Positions 1 to 5,772 of a stretch of 6,134 bases of DNA are shown in pieces (position 1 is the first letter of the stretch; the number at the start of each line of letters is the position of its first letter). Under the pieces are notes generated by a model, which was not told the DNA's origin, searched no databases, and worked only from the letters and a program-made list of their open reading frames with translations. The stretch is from assembly GCA_945869935.1 (NCBI GenBank), contig CAMBSA010000129.1:1-6134 (forward strand), in the 5' to 3' direction. This DNA is from Bordetella parapertussis (lineage in GTDB: Bacteria; Pseudomonadota; Gammaproteobacteria; Burkholderiales; SG8-39). The translations under genes and the position numbers were made by a program.

Positions 1-563
1 CCCGCGCGCTGCGCGAGGCGTTCGATCGCAACCAGCGAATCCCCCGCCACATGCCCGCGCGCCGACCAGCCCAAGCCGCGCACATAACCCGCGAGCACCA
101 CCGCGAGTTCCGCGCAACGCAGGTCGGTGCGCGCCGCGTTGGTGCCGAGGATCCACGCATCGCCGGGTTCGCCCTGCTTGGGCTCGCAGCCGAATTCGAT
201 CAGGTACACCAGCGCATGCGTGTGCGAGGAATGGTCTTTCGCTATCCAGTCCGATGCCTCGATTGCGCACACGCCTGCAATCGAGGCATCAAGAAAGTAC
301 GCGGTGGCCTTCAGGTTGCGCGAGCGGTGTTCCGTATCTTCCGGCACCGGCGCCTTCGCGGGCGCGATCTCGCCGTCGAGGTACTTCACGCAGAGTTCGC
401 GGTATTCCGGGATGGCCGCCGCGATCGAATCGGCGGCAGCTCGGGCCGAGTCCTCCGGCATCCGCGCTTCAGCCTCCGGGGCTGCCGCGTCGCGCGCAAG
501 CAATTCGACCGGCAGGTGGCCCATGTCGTAGGGGCGGTCGCGGTTCGAATAGATGCGCGGCAT
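1..563 (-). CDS. Reductive dehalogenase (RdhA/BhbA-like), N-terminal part only
   Basis: The frame is open for 187 codons from the ATG at 563 and runs off the left edge. AGGAGG (570-575 on the complement) lies six bases upstream, which fixes the start. The protein begins MPRIYSNRDRPYDMGH and has no signal peptide or twin-arginine motif. Two stretches resemble aerobic-type reductive dehalogenases as I remember them: KATAYFLDASIAGVC near residues 85-99, and AGYVRGLGWSARGH near 159-172, which recalls the RdhA segment AxYIRxLGYxARxH. In that family this part is a vestigial cobalamin-binding domain; the true cobalamin site, catalytic Tyr and FeS cysteines would lie beyond the window. The enzyme would remove halide reductively from an aromatic ring in the cytoplasm. 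The TTT receptor 15 bases upstream supports the call, because the bromoxynil dehalogenase gene bhbA is also described next to an extracytoplasmic receptor gene. An inactive homologue cannot be excluded. Confidence 0.62.
   Translation of the reverse strand, partial: MPRIYSNRDRPYDMGHLPVELLARDAAAPEAEARMPEDSARAAADSIAAAIPEYRELCVKYLDGEIAPAKAPVPEDTEHRSRNLKATAYFLDASIAGVCAIEASDWIAKDHSSHTHALVYLIEFGCEPKQGEPGDAWILGTNAARTDLRCAELAVVLAGYVRGLGWSARGHVAGDSLVAIERLAQRA
253..290. repeat. Perfect 14-bp inverted repeat inside the rdhA-like gene
   Basis: GATGCCTCGATTGC at 253-266 is the exact reverse complement of GCAATCGAGGCATC at 277-290, with a 10-base spacer. It encodes the residues DASIAGVCAIEASD of the putative dehalogenase, so the mRNA could form a stable hairpin about 90 codons into the gene. 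Such a long perfect repeat is unexpected inside a coding region. No T-tract follows it, so it is not a normal terminator. The repeat itself is seen directly; any function is unknown. Confidence 0.9.
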
Positions 564-578
564 GCCGTGCCTCCTGAG

Positions 579-1532
579 TTACTCGGCCTTGATCCCCGCC
601 TCTTTCACCACGCGGCCCCACTTCGCGTACTCCGCCTTCACGAAGGCGCTGAACTCCTCCGGCGTGCTGCCGAGAGGCTCCGCGCCAAGATCGACGAGGC
701 GCTTTTTCAGGTCGGCGGAGCCGGTGGCCTTGCGGGTTTCCTCCGACAGGCGGTCGATGATCGCCTTCGGTGTCTTCGCCGGTGCGAACACGCCGAACCA
801 GGCGCTCACGTCAAAACCGGCGAGGCCTTGTTCGGCGAGCGTCGGCAGCTCGGGCATGCTCGTAATTCGTTTTGCGCTGGTGACGCCGATGCCGCGCAGC
901 TGGCCCGCGCGCAGCCGCGGGATGATGCTGACCGAGGTCGAGAACGCCACCGGCACCTGGTTGCCGATCAGACCCTGCAGCACCGGGCCGCCGCCCTGGT
1001 AAGGAACGATCGTAAGCTGCACGCCGGCCATCGACTGCAATAGCACGGTGGACAGATGCGGCGTGCTGCCGAAACCGGGAATCGCGGCCGAGGTGCCAGG
1101 CTTGGCCTTCAGCAGATCGAGCAGCTCCTTGAGGTTGTTCGCCGGCACCGAGGGATGCACCGCGAGTATGTCCGGCGCGGTGGCGACGCTCGACACCGGA
1201 GCCAGCTCATCCAGCGTGAAGCCGAGACCCTTCATGAAATGCGGGTTGAGCGTGTTGGCAATCGAGCCCATCAGCAGGGTGTAGCCGTCGGGCGCGGCCT
1301 TCGCCACCGATTCGGAACCCACGTTGCCGCTCGCGCCGACGCGGCTCACTACGACGAACTGCTGGCCCATCTGCTCGGTGAGCTTTTGCGCGAGCAGCCG
1401 GGTGACGGTGTCGGGCGTGCTGCCGGGAGAGGACGGTGCAATCAGGGTCGCCGGGCGGGTGGGCCATGCTTGCGCGTTTGCACCGTTGGCAATCAGGGTC
1501 GCGCACACCGCGACGAGCAATCGAAGTTTCAT
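579..1532 (-). CDS. TTT (Bug family) periplasmic substrate-binding receptor, rdhA-proximal
   Basis: This 317-residue protein has the usual length of the Bug/TctC family, which captures organic acids in the periplasm for tripartite tricarboxylate transporters. Residues 1-20 are a Sec signal peptide (basic start, hydrophobic core, ANA before QAWP). The ligand-loop motif PSSPGSTPD is at 33-41, followed by GASGNVG at 66-72, PDGYTLL at 81-87 and YQGGG at 178-182. The C-terminus ends in VVKEAGIKAE, typical of the family. The start has an AAAGG ribosome site eight bases upstream. It lies 50 bases after the glutathione transferase gene and 15 bases before the dehalogenase-like gene, so it is probably co-transcribed with both. 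No membrane subunit (TctA/TctB) is present, as is usual for the many orphan Bug receptors of Burkholderiales. The ligand is unknown; an aromatic acid used by the neighbouring enzymes is an inference. Confidence 0.93.
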   Translation of the reverse strand: MKLRLLVAVCATLIANGANAQAWPTRPATLIAPSSPGSTPDTVTRLLAQKLTEQMGQQFVVVSRVGASGNVGSESVAKAAPDGYTLLMGSIANTLNPHFMKGLGFTLDELAPVSSVATAPDILAVHPSVPANNLKELLDLLKAKPGTSAAIPGFGSTPHLSTVLLQSMAGVQLTIVPYQGGGPVLQGLIGNQVPVAFSTSVSIIPRLRAGQLRGIGVTSAKRITSMPELPTLAEQGLAGFDVSAWFGVFAPAKTPKAIIDRLSEETRKATGSADLKKRLVDLGAEPLGSTPEEFSAFVKAEYAKWGRVVKEAGIKAE

Positions 1533-1582
1533 CGTTTCTGCCTTTCAGTTTGAATTCTTCAGCCGCTTCAGCCGACGGTGCT

Positions 1583-2374
1583 TTAGCCCAGCCGGCGGCG
1601 CAGTTCGGCAAGGGTGTCCGCGGCGGGCGCCGGAAGCCGCTCACCGGCCGGGGGGCAGGCTGCCTGCACCCCCGGCCGCGCGAGCAGGCGACGCGCCCAG
1701 TCCCCTGCGGCGGGACGCGTCTCCCAAAGGAACTCCATGCCGAGGTTGACCAGGCGGTCGGCGAACGAGGCCATCGCCACGTCGCCGAGCGAAAACGCAT
1801 CGCCCGCGAGCCAGCGTCCGGTCGTTCCAAGCGCGGACTCCAGTCGGTCCGCCACCGCCTCGGCCGCACGCGTGGCGCGCACAAGCGCGTCCCAGTCGAT
1901 CTGCGGGTTGGCGCCTTCGAGAAAGCGCTTTCGCTTCGCCTCGTCCGGCAGCCGCGCCATGCGCGCTTCCAGCTCCGCGCGCGGCATGGCGGAGAACTTC
2001 GGCTTGTAGAGCAGCTGGAAGCTGGTGTCGCGCACCGCCAGATGCGCGACACCGTCGTGGTATTTCAGCCAGCGCCGCGCCTGCAGGCGCTGTACCGGGT
2101 CGCGGGGCATCAGCGGCGGCTCGGGGAATACCTCGTCGAGGTACTCGGCGATCGGCGAGGAGTCGTACAGCTTCACGCCGCGATGCACCAGCGTGGGCAC
2201 TTCGCCCGCCGGGTTGATCGCGAGGTACGCGGGTGTGCGCTGTTCGATCTCGAACAGGCTGATCGGGTGCGGGGTCCAGGCCAGCCCCTTCTCGGCGAGC
2301 ACGATGCGCACCTTGAACGAATGGGTGGAGATCCACTCGTGCCAGAGTTCGAGGCGCTCGGCGGGCGGGGTCAT
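1583..2374 (-). CDS. Glutathione S-transferase family protein
   Basis: This is a 263-residue soluble protein with an N-terminal thioredoxin-fold GST domain (about 8-85) and a helical C-terminal domain (about 95-235). The segment [15 protein letters not shown] (16-30) occupies the glutathione-activating position, with Ser16, Thr17 or Ser19 instead of the Cys of some classes. NPAGEVPTL (54-62) contains the cis-proline (Pro60), and [11 protein letters not shown] (71-81) is the glutathione gamma-glutamyl site. [12 protein letters not shown] in the C-terminal domain is the usual folding (N-cap) motif. I chose the ATG at 2374 because the GST fold begins there and it overlaps the upstream stop as ATGA. 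The frame stays open to 2773, but that extension is only the shadow of the upstream gene. There is no good ribosome site, so translation probably depends on coupling. Bacterial GSTs include dehalogenases and ether-cleaving enzymes, so a role in the same degradation route is possible but unproven. Confidence 0.9.
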   Translation of the reverse strand: MTPPAERLELWHEWISTHSFKVRIVLAEKGLAWTPHPISLFEIEQRTPAYLAINPAGEVPTLVHRGVKLYDSSPIAEYLDEVFPEPPLMPRDPVQRLQARRWLKYHDGVAHLAVRDTSFQLLYKPKFSAMPRAELEARMARLPDEAKRKRFLEGANPQIDWDALVRATRAAEAVADRLESALGTTGRWLAGDAFSLGDVAMASFADRLVNLGMEFLWETRPAAGDWARRLLARPGVQAACPPAGERLPAPAADTLAELRRRLG

Positions 2375-3471
2375 GGCGAGGATACGTCGGTGCTGCGACG
2401 CTGCATGAAAAGCTCCATTGGAAGTTCGGTGCCGATGCCGCGTTCGCGCGCGATCTCGAGCACCCGCTTGCACACCGCGGCGAACTGGTTGCCCATGCCG
2501 CCGTTGTTGTTGTGATAGGTGATCTGCGAGGGCGAGCTGCGACGCGGCGCGCGGCCGGTGACGAGTTCGCCGATTTCGCTGATCTTCTCCCAGGTGATCA
2601 TGCCGAGCCGCAGCGGCTGGGTGAGTTCGAGCTGGTCGTCGATCTCGACCTGCTCCTTCAGGTTCACCGTGATCAGGTCCGCCCGGCGCGCGCATTCGTC
2701 GTCGAGCTCGCGCCGCGGGTCGAAGCGGCTGGGCGAGAGCATGCCCACCACATGGCTGCCCGGCGCGAGCCATTCGCCGAACAGGATCGGGCCGGCGGCG
2801 TTGGTGGCGGAGATCGCGATGTCCGCGCCACGCACCGCGAGTTCCGGGCTGTCCACCGGCTTCGCCTCCGAAAAACCGAAGCGCTCGCCCATCTGCTCGG
2901 CAAAGCGCGCGCGGTTGGCGGGGGTGGGCGAATAGACGCGGAGTTTTTTCAGCGACGGCCGCACCACCTTCATCGCCTCGACCTGCGCCGCCGCCTGCTT
3001 GCCCGAGCCGAGGATGGCGAGCGTTTCCGCATCATCACGTGCGAGGTATTTCGCCGCGATGCCCGAGGTCGCGCCCACCCGCAGCGCCGACACCGCGTGG
3101 TCGTGGACGATGCCGATGAGTTCGTTGGTGTGCATGTCCCACACCAGCACGAAGCCCGACACGTCGCCGCGGAATTCCAGTCGTTCCTTGCCGTCGCGCA
3201 TGGGCTTTGCGATCTGCGCCGCGTCCACCCGCAGCGCGGTGACGCCCATCGCCGGCACCGTGCCACCGATCACGTTGAGCCACGCCCAGCGCGGCTCGTT
3301 CCAGTTCTTTCCGGTGCCCTCCAGCGGTGAATGGATGCACTTTCGCGGCAGCACCTGCGCATGGCCTTCGCCGAGATCGCGAAACGAGGCCTCGACCAGG
3401 TCGATGGCCTCATGCATCGACACCAGGCCGCGGGCCTGATCGTTGGTGACTATGAGGGTGGTGTCGCGCAT
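2371..3471 (-). CDS. Ornithine cyclodeaminase / mu-crystallin family protein
   Basis: This 366-residue cytoplasmic protein is close to the family's usual 310-360. The N-terminal half forms the substrate and dimer domain, including PRK at 42-44 and [18 protein letters not shown] at 128-145, whose Arg131 matches the substrate-carboxylate arginine. The NAD(P)-binding Rossmann motif is [11 protein letters not shown] (152-162). Members deaminate ornithine, reduce ketimines, or act as alanine or pyrroline-carboxylate dehydrogenases. Two positions look unusual compared with classical ornithine cyclodeaminase as I remember it. The catalytic lysine position appears to be Arg81 (ALRVDAA). The Asp-containing motif before the conserved EL pair reads [11 protein letters not shown], which puts Arg249 at the Asp position with Asp251 nearby. 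Ornithine cyclodeaminase activity is therefore unlikely and the substrate is unknown. The ATG at 3471 is the first start after an in-frame stop and keeps the whole N-terminal fold, but it has no purine-rich ribosome site. The gene heads the GST-receptor-dehalogenase unit. Confidence 0.88.
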   Translation of the reverse strand: MRDTTLIVTNDQARGLVSMHEAIDLVEASFRDLGEGHAQVLPRKCIHSPLEGTGKNWNEPRWAWLNVIGGTVPAMGVTALRVDAAQIAKPMRDGKERLEFRGDVSGFVLVWDMHTNELIGIVHDHAVSALRVGATSGIAAKYLARDDAETLAILGSGKQAAAQVEAMKVVRPSLKKLRVYSPTPANRARFAEQMGERFGFSEAKPVDSPELAVRGADIAISATNAAGPILFGEWLAPGSHVVGMLSPSRFDPRRELDDECARRADLITVNLKEQVEIDDQLELTQPLRLGMITWEKISEIGELVTGRAPRRSSPSQITYHNNNGGMGNQFAAVCKRVLEIARERGIGTELPMELFMQRRSTDVSSP

Positions 3472-3490
3472 GGGGGAGAATTTCGGAAGA

Positions 3491-3532
3491 GGGGAGGATC
3501 ATAACAAGCAAGGCACAGCGCACGGATGTGCG
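3491..3532 (-). promoter_or_regulatory. Possible promoter of the cyclodeaminase-GST-receptor-dehalogenase unit
   Basis: On the minus strand TATGAT (3503 to 3498) differs from the -10 consensus by one base and would place the transcript start near 3491, leaving about 20 bases before the ATG at 3471. No good -35 box is found 16-18 bases upstream. Instead, the inverted repeat CGCAC-GGAT-GTGCG (3519-3532) covers that zone, which would suit an operator or an activator-dependent promoter. The leader is pyrimidine-rich and lacks a ribosome site. This is a prediction from sequence only. Confidence 0.35.
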
Positions 3533-3551
3533 ATCAGCCTGCCGGGCGTAA

Positions 3552-3592
3552 ATTGCCAAATTTAGCAATCGAAATGCCCACTTTCACGCATT
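3552..3592. promoter_or_regulatory. Two adjacent inverted repeats, candidate regulator-binding sites
   Basis: In an AT-richer stretch, ATTGCCAAATTTAGCAAT (3552-3569) is an 18-bp palindrome with one mismatched pair. Three bases on, AATGC and GCATT (3573-3577 and 3588-3592) flank a 10-base spacer. They would centre about 70 and 90 bases upstream of the predicted start of the cyclodeaminase operon, a usual place for an activator. The 18-bp repeat has an even centre and does not fit the LysR T-N11-A pattern. No regulator gene is in the window, so the binding protein is unknown. Confidence 0.4.
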
Positions 3593-3604
3593 GGCACTGG
3601 ATTC

Positions 3605-3642
3605 TAAAAAATAAAAGTGCGTGATTTGTGCCGCGCGCACTT
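3605..3642 (-). terminator. Rho-independent terminator after the upstream TTT receptor gene
   Basis: Read on the minus strand, AAGTGCG (3642-3636) pairs perfectly with CGCACTT (3621-3615) across a 14-base, partly GC-rich loop. The stem is followed immediately by a T-rich tail, TTATTTTTTA (3614-3605). It starts eight bases after the TAG of the receptor gene (3650-3652). It would separate that gene from the cyclodeaminase operon, which then needs its own promoter. The stem is short and the loop fairly large, so it may be leaky. Confidence 0.65.
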
Positions 3643-3649
3643 CAGCCGG

Positions 3650-4618
3650 CTACTCCAGCTTGATCCCCGCCTGCTTCACCACCTTCTCCCAGCGCGCGAG
3701 GTCGTCGCGGATTTGCGCCGCGAACTGTTCCGGGGTGTTGCCCACCGGTTCGATGCCAAGCACCGAGTAGCGTTCGCGGATTGCGGGCTCCGCCAGCACC
3801 GCGACGGTTTCCTTGTTCAGGCGATCCACGATCGCGCGCGGCGTCTTCGCCGGCGCGAGGATACCCACCCAGGAATCGACGATGAAGTCCGCCAACCCAC
3901 TCTCGACGAAGGTGGGCACATCCGGAAGCGACGAGGAACGCTTCGCGCTCGACACGCCGAGCGCGCGCAGCTTGCCGGACTTCACATGCTGCTGCGAACT
4001 CGCCACCGCGGTGTACACCAGCGGGACCTGCCCGGCGATCACGTCGATGATCGCCTGCCCGCCGCCCTTGTAGGGGATGTGCGTCCAGTCGAGGCCGTGG
4101 CGCTGCTTCAACATTTCGCCCGCGAGATGCGGCGTGCCGCCGGTGCCCGAGGTGCCGTACGACAGGGTATTGGGCTTGGTCCTGGAGTAGGCGATGAGTT
4201 CGGTCATGTTTTTTACCGGCAGCGAGGGGTGCGCCACCACGATGAGGGTCGCATCGCCCAGCTTGGTGATCGGCGCGAAGTCGCGCACCGAATCGAACGG
4301 GATCTTCGGGAACACATGCGGGTTGATGACGATGGTGCCGTCGAAGCCGAGCACGAGCGTGTAGCCGTCGGGCGCGGATTTCGCCACCTGTTCGGTGCCG
4401 ATGTTGCCGCTTGCGCCGGGGCGGTTCTCCACCACCACCTGATGGCCGAGCCGCGCCGAGAGCCGGTCTGCCACCGCACGGCCGCTGGTGTCGGTGACTC
4501 CGCCCGCGGCAAAGGGCACGACAAGGCGTATCGCGCGGTTGGGAAAGTCCTGGGCCTGAGCCTGCGCGTCGAGCGCGGCAAGGCCTGCAAGCAACAAAAG
4601 CGATGCGATTCTTTTCAT
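3650..4618 (-). CDS. TTT (Bug family) periplasmic substrate-binding receptor, upstream copy
   Basis: This 322-residue protein has the standard Bug/TctC architecture and is more canonical than its paralogue at 579-1532. The signal peptide covers residues 1-20, with probable cleavage after AQA before QAQDFP. The conserved ligand loop PFAAGGVTD is at 35-43 with Asp43. NRPGASGNIG is at 65-74, APDGYTL at 82-88 and YKGGG at 183-187. It ends with VVKQAGIKLE, almost the same as the other receptor. A strong GGAGG-type ribosome site (AGGAGG at 4625-4630 on the complement) is six bases before the ATG. The gene follows the monooxygenase remnant by 61 bases on the same strand and is closed by a hairpin terminator. 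It probably delivers an organic or aromatic acid to a TTT permease encoded elsewhere. The ligand cannot be read from the sequence. Confidence 0.94.
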   Translation of the reverse strand: MKRIASLLLLAGLAALDAQAQAQDFPNRAIRLVVPFAAGGVTDTSGRAVADRLSARLGHQVVVENRPGASGNIGTEQVAKSAPDGYTLVLGFDGTIVINPHVFPKIPFDSVRDFAPITKLGDATLIVVAHPSLPVKNMTELIAYSRTKPNTLSYGTSGTGGTPHLAGEMLKQRHGLDWTHIPYKGGGQAIIDVIAGQVPLVYTAVASSQQHVKSGKLRALGVSSAKRSSSLPDVPTFVESGLADFIVDSWVGILAPAKTPRAIVDRLNKETVAVLAEPAIRERYSVLGIEPVGNTPEQFAAQIRDDLARWEKVVKQAGIKLE

Positions 4619-4679
4619 GACTCTCCTCCTCCAGAGGGTTTCAACCGGAACGTCAACTTACACCAGTTACAGGACATGC

Positions 4680-5105
4680 TCAGACCACGGCCGCTGCCTG
4701 CCGCAGCCCGGTGATCATCGAACTCCTCAAGAGATACGTGCGCAGCTTGTCGCGGTCGGAGGTTGTCGCCTGCAGGCCGCGAAGAATCTCTCGGCGTCGC
4801 GCCGGGTCGCGTTCGCGCATGCGCGCGCGATTGGCATCGGCCTGCGCGATGATCTGGTCCATCGCCGCCGGACGGTGCTGGCGCACGTACAGGTCGAGCA
4901 GCACGGCGTCTTCGCCGCGCCGCACCTTGGCGATCTTCTCGGCGAGATTGAAGGCGTCGTGCACGCCGCCGTTCATGCCCATGCCGCCCGAGGGACTATT
5001 CAGGTGCGCCGCGTCGCCGCAGAGGAACACCCGGCCCTCGCGATAGCGCGCCGCGGTGAGCCCCACCGGGCCACCGCCGGCGATAAGCACACAATCATTT
5101 TTCAT
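4680..5105 (-). pseudogene. FAD-dependent aromatic hydroxylase remnant with large in-frame internal deletion
   Basis: The 141-codon frame joins the two ends of a class A flavin monooxygenase (PHBH/MhpA/UbiH type). Residues 5-19 are the Rossmann start, CVLIAGGGPVGLTAA, with an intact GxGxxG. At residue 20 it jumps directly to RYREGRVFLCGDAAHL, the second FAD motif (Asp31), followed by PSGGMGMNGGVHDAFNLAEKI (38-58). In PHBH the same Asp is near residue 286, so roughly 250 residues are missing: the rest of the FAD fold, the DG motif and the substrate domain. The reading frame is kept across the joint, and the C-terminal part (about 59-141) looks complete. The product cannot be an active hydroxylase. 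No ribosome site precedes the ATG at 5105. The intact ancestor would have hydroxylated an aromatic ring, which fits the catabolic neighbours. A gap closed wrongly during assembly would give the same picture. Confidence 0.82.
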
Positions 5106-5232
5106 GGACAGGAAACCCGGCAGTTTGGGAAAGGCGGGTGACCGCGCCGTTCCCGACGCCCAGCCGGCACCCGCCCCGATCGTCCGGGGCGCACGACATT
5201 GCGCGCCGGCTTCGGTCGATCGAAGTCGACAT
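5106..5232. other. GC-rich intergenic stretch with two small hairpins
   Basis: No gene is supported here. GCCCCG-ATCGTC-CGGGGC (5173-5190) is a perfect 6-bp stem with a six-base loop. CTTCG-GTCGAT-CGAAG (5210-5225) is a 5-bp stem with a six-base loop. Neither is followed by a T-tract. They may be binding sites or remains of the upstream flank of the monooxygenase gene. I see no good promoter for the minus-strand genes in this stretch. Confidence 0.4.
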
Positions 5233-5236
5233 TTAA

Positions 5237-5336
5237 GGCGCCACTGAACAAGGGGGCTACGCCCCCTCGTAACTCCCCCATCTCAGAGGGAACGCTGAAC
5301 CTTCAAGCCTCGAAATTGGACTTGATCAGCGATTCC
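5237..5336 (+). repeat. MITE-like element, copy 1
   Basis: This is a 100-bp element. It starts GGCGCCACTGAACAAG and ends CTTGATCAGCGATTCC, which is an imperfect inverted copy of the start: 12 of 16 positions match when the first bases are GGAGCC, as in copies 2 and 3. It is flanked by TTAA (5233-5236) and CTAA (5337-5340), both fitting a YTAR target as used by IS5-group elements. Inside is a hairpin, GGGGGC-TAC-GCCCCC (5252-5266). It has about 4 differences from copy 2 in 100 bases. It encodes no protein, so any movement would need a transposase from elsewhere. The assignment to an IS5-type parent is an inference. Confidence 0.75.
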
Positions 5337-5511
5337 CTAACGGCTTGAAACGAGCCGTTCAGTACGAGAACCCCACGAATTCTATGATTTTTCCCGTATG
5401 GCGTGCCCCGACGAGGCCCGGTTACACGACGTTACGTATCTGCGACGCGCATTGACTTTTCCTCGACATTTCGGCGACGTTCGCAAGACCGCAATTGATG
5501 ACAATTCTTAC
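5337..5511. other. Spacer between element copies, no gene seen
   Basis: This 175-base stretch has lower GC than the left part of the window and no frame longer than about 25 codons that starts with ATG. Directly after copy 1, AACGGCT-TGAAACG-AGCCGTT (5339-5359) forms a perfect 7-bp hairpin without a T-tract. Before copy 2, AATTG-ATGA-CAATT (5493-5506) is another small inverted repeat. The hairpins could be regulatory sites or parts of decayed elements. I recognise no transposase remnant on either strand. Confidence 0.45.
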
Positions 5512-5611
5512 GGAGCCACTGAACAAGGGGGCTGCGCCCCCGCGTAACTCCCCCATCTCGGAGGGAACGCTGAACCTTCAAGCCTCGAAATTGGACTTGA
5601 TCAGCGATTCC
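5512..5611 (+). repeat. MITE-like element, copy 2
   Basis: This 100-bp copy has the ends GGAGCCACTGAACAAG and CTTGATCAGCGATTCC. It is flanked by TTAC on the left and TTAA (5612-5615) on the right, and that TTAA is shared with copy 3. Compared with copy 1, the inner hairpin loop reads TGC instead of TAC, with single-base changes next to it, while the rest (GGAACGCTGAACCTTCAAGC and onward) is the same. The near identity of copies 1 and 2 points to recent spread or gene conversion. Confidence 0.78.
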
Positions 5612-5615
5612 TTAA

Positions 5616-5716
5616 GGAGCCACTGAACAAGGGGGCTACGCCCCCTCGTAACTCCCCCATCTCAGAGGGATGCTCTGTTCGATTCGTTGCGCAATTGGGA
5701 CTTGATCAGCGATTCC
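5616..5716 (+). repeat. MITE-like element, copy 3 (mosaic)
   Basis: This 101-bp copy lies directly after copy 2 in the same orientation, separated only by TTAA, and is followed by another TTAA (5717-5720), giving a perfect 4-bp flanking repeat. Its first 55 bases equal copy 1 except at the third base. Positions about 5671-5692 are unrelated to copies 1 and 2. The right end (TTGGGACTTGATCAGCGATTCC region) is again shared. It therefore looks like a second subtype with the same ends, or a recombinant. Confidence 0.78.
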
Positions 5717-5729
5717 TTAATACTAAAAT
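5702..5729 (+). promoter_or_regulatory. Possible outward promoter formed at the end of element copy 3
   Basis: TTGATC (5702-5707), inside the right terminal repeat of copy 3, and TAAAAT (5724-5729), just outside it, match the -35 and -10 boxes in 4 and 5 of 6 positions with a 16-base spacer. The start would be near 5736, reading toward the sensor-like gene at 5872. Copies 1 and 2 carry the same TTGATC but have no -10 box at the right distance. It is a prediction only. Confidence 0.45.
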
Positions 5730-5753
5730 ATCCGCCTTACGCTGCGTTCCGGA

Positions 5754-5772
5754 GCATTCCAGAGTGGAATGC
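5754..5772. promoter_or_regulatory. Perfect palindrome, candidate operator upstream of the sensor gene
   Basis: GCATTCCA-GAG-TGGAATGC has two perfect 8-bp arms around three bases. Its core ATTCCAGAGTGGAAT also fits the T-N11-A form of LysR-type sites. It would sit about 18 to 36 bases downstream of the predicted start near 5736, a position suited to repression, or it could form a leader hairpin. The binding protein is unknown. The remaining bases to 5871 hold nothing else I can recognise. Confidence 0.5.

Noticed and set aside
51..1043. Long plus-strand open frame over the dehalogenase-like and receptor genes
   Set aside because: It is Arg/His-rich without any family motif and lies opposite two well-supported minus-strand genes; it is a product of high GC.
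1207..2052. Minus-strand open frame bridging the GST and receptor genes
   Set aside because: It runs out of frame through both genes; its end is low-complexity and reads the receptor in the wrong frame.
2375..2773. N-terminal extension of the GST to a start at 2773
   Set aside because: The extra 133 residues are the shifted reading of the cyclodeaminase-like gene, and the GST fold starts at the ATGA overlap.
3552..3569. LysR-type T-N11-A site
   Set aside because: The palindrome has an even centre and no T and A at the required 11-base separation in symmetric positions.
3617..4714. 365-codon plus-strand open frame over the upstream receptor
   Set aside because: It is the antisense shadow of a clear Bug receptor with signal peptide and ribosome site, and its translation has no recognisable fold.
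5337..5511. Decayed transposase between element copies
   Set aside because: No frame on either strand gives a recognisable peptide, and stops are frequent.
5237..5716. CRISPR array or integron attC cassette array
   Set aside because: There are only three copies of about 100 bp, with irregular spacing (175 bases, then 4). The ends are TTAA-flanked inverted repeats rather than attC core sites, and no spacers or cassette genes are present.
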